Shown in pieces: positions 63,106 through 64,000 of a DNA stretch of 64,000 nt. The position numbers and the translations under genes were made by a program. The notes below the pieces were generated by a model. The model saw only the letters and a list, made by a program, of their open reading frames with translations, was not told the origin of the DNA and made no database searches. The DNA lies in the NCBI RefSeq assembly GCF_000234095.1, contig NZ_JH376800.1, positions 139,502-203,501 on the forward strand, given 5' to 3'. Source of the DNA: Centipeda infelix ATCC 43532 (GTDB taxonomy: Bacteria > Bacillota > Negativicutes > Selenomonadales > Selenomonadaceae). The stretch's first letter is position 1. Each line of letters starts with the position of its first letter.

Positions 63106-64000
63106 GGCTCTATATCGCGGAAAAGCCGAGTGTCGGCCGTGCGCTCGCAGCGTGTCTGCCGCAGCCGCATCGCAAGGGGCAGGGGTGGATCGAGACGGGC
63201 GGCGGTGTAGTGACGTGGCTCTTCGGTCATGTTCTCAGACAGGCGGAGCCGGAGGAATACGATCCGAAGCTGAAGCGATGGCGCATGGAGGATTTGCCAA
63301 TCCTGCCCGCCGAGTGGCGGCTCGTCGTGAATGAGAGTGCGGCGCAGCAGTTTGCTGTCGTAAAGGGCTTGATCGATCGTGCAGACGAGATTGTGCACGG
63401 CGGTGACCCCGACCGCGAGGGACAGCTGCTCGTGGACGAGGTACTGGACTATCTCAAGAACGAAAAGCCCGTGCGCCGCATCCTCATCAACGCGCTCGAT
63501 GACAAGAGCATCCACGATGCGCTCGGCGACCTGCGCGATAATGCCGATTTCCTTCCGCTGAAACGCTCGGCACTGGCACGGGCGCGTGCGGACTGGCTCA
63601 TCGGGATGAATCTCTCGCGTGCCTATACGCTCGCGGCACGCCGTGCGGGACATGACCGGCTTGTGCTCCCGATCGGGCGTGTCAAGACACCGACGCTTGC
63701 CCTTGTTGTGCGGCGGGAGCGCGAGATTGAGAACTTTAAGCCTGCGACATATTATCTGCTCGATGCGGTATTTCGTCACGAGAAGTCGGGCGAATCGTTC
63801 CGTGCGCGGTGGAAGCCGTCAGAGGAGCGCACGCCGCTCGATCCCGAGGGACGGCTTGTAGACGAAAAGGCGGCGCAGGCGGCACTTGCCTCGTTTGGTA
63901 CGGAGCCGCAGGACGCGAAGGTGACGCGCTACGAACGCAAGAAGAAGGAAGAACCGCCGCCGCTCCCGTTCTCGCTGTCGGCACTTCAGGTGCTCGCGGG
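63102..64000 (+). CDS. topB: DNA topoisomerase III, 5' part (runs off the window)
   Basis: At least 299 residues of a type IA topoisomerase. The Toprim domain starts MRLYIAEKPSVGRALA (Glu7); DPDREGQLLVDE holds the Asp-x-Asp and ends the Toprim core; RADWLIGMNLSRAYTL and LPIGRVKTPTLALVV lead into the cleavage domain. The catalytic Tyr region lies beyond the window. ATG 63102 overlaps the stop of the DUF1232 gene, so the two are coupled. In this family TopB resolves single-stranded and precatenane intermediates. Confidence 0.93.
   Translation, partial: MRLYIAEKPSVGRALAACLPQPHRKGQGWIETGGGVVTWLFGHVLRQAEPEEYDPKLKRWRMEDLPILPAEWRLVVNESAAQQFAVVKGLIDRADEIVHGGDPDREGQLLVDEVLDYLKNEKPVRRILINALDDKSIHDALGDLRDNADFLPLKRSALARARADWLIGMNLSRAYTLAARRAGHDRLVLPIGRVKTPTLALVVRREREIENFKPATYYLLDAVFRHEKSGESFRARWKPSEERTPLDPEGRLVDEKAAQAALASFGTEPQDAKVTRYERKKKEEPPPLPFSLSALQVLA

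Overview
The window looks like chromosome from a diderm Firmicute of the Negativicutes, most likely Selenomonas or Centipeda (inference). Reasons: Gram-positive-type housekeeping order (YaaO-like decarboxylase, thymidylate kinase, rnmV, rsmA), strong AGGAGG ribosome binding sites and a DegS-type kinase occur together with an outer-membrane-type (Wza family) polysaccharide export protein. Housekeeping flanks are GC-rich; the middle is less so, with some clearly AT-rich genes.

Layout. (1) 1-7.2 kb: a nitrous-oxide-stimulated-promoter family protein (minus strand), an orphan DegS-like kinase, decarboxylase, dTMP kinase, rnmV, rsmA, a PHP phosphatase and an AEC permease, mostly overlapping by 4 bases. 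(2) 7.2-34.4 kb: surface polysaccharide locus, part A, behind a consensus promoter at 7232: export protein, Wzz, initiating sugar transferase, three GT2 enzymes, a B12-type radical SAM protein, two CDP-polyol phosphotransferase modules (one with a TarI-like enzyme, one with three genes resembling the CDP-2-glycerol pathway), EpsG-type polymerase, Wzx flippase, a GT10 fucosyltransferase and the GDP-fucose pathway (manC, gmd, fcl) with a sugar aminotransferase. A SIR2/P-loop NTPase gene, a candidate defence gene, sits inside it at 25.8-28.4 kb. (3) 34.4-34.8 kb: a hairpin, a decayed IS3-type remnant and a promoter. (4) 34.8-53.9 kb: part B, with a second initiating transferase, GT4 enzymes (one frameshifted), UDP-ManNAc dehydrogenase, methyltransferase, bi-domain oxidoreductase, CapK-like ligase, second Wzx, GNAT/FemAB-type protein, polysaccharide deacetylase with a G10 tract, heparinase II/III and a UDP-GlcNAc 4-epimerase, closed by a strong terminator. 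(5) 54.0-56.8 kb: a fused nucleotidyltransferase/HI0074-like gene lacking a stop before its terminator, converging on mtnA and a class II aldolase (probable 5-deoxypentose/DHAP salvage). (6) 57.0-62.0 kb: glycolytic cluster gap-pgk-tpiA-gpmI. (7) 62.1-64 kb: TM2 protein, DUF1232 protein and the 5' part of topB.

How it fits together: parts A and B encode Wzx/Wzy-type heteropolysaccharide synthesis. Predicted building blocks are GDP-fucose (and perhaps a GDP-amino sugar), CDP-polyols for phosphodiester-linked glycerol or ribitol, UDP-ManNAcA and epimerised UDP-HexNAc. Two initiators and two flippases but only one recognisable polymerase suggest two partly merged loci. The locus carries dispersed MITE-like repeats, homopolymer tracts and a pseudogene, as expected of a rapidly diversifying surface locus. 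The DHAP expected from the mtnA/aldolase pair would feed tpiA and gap next door. No tRNA, rRNA, CRISPR array or intact transposase gene was seen.
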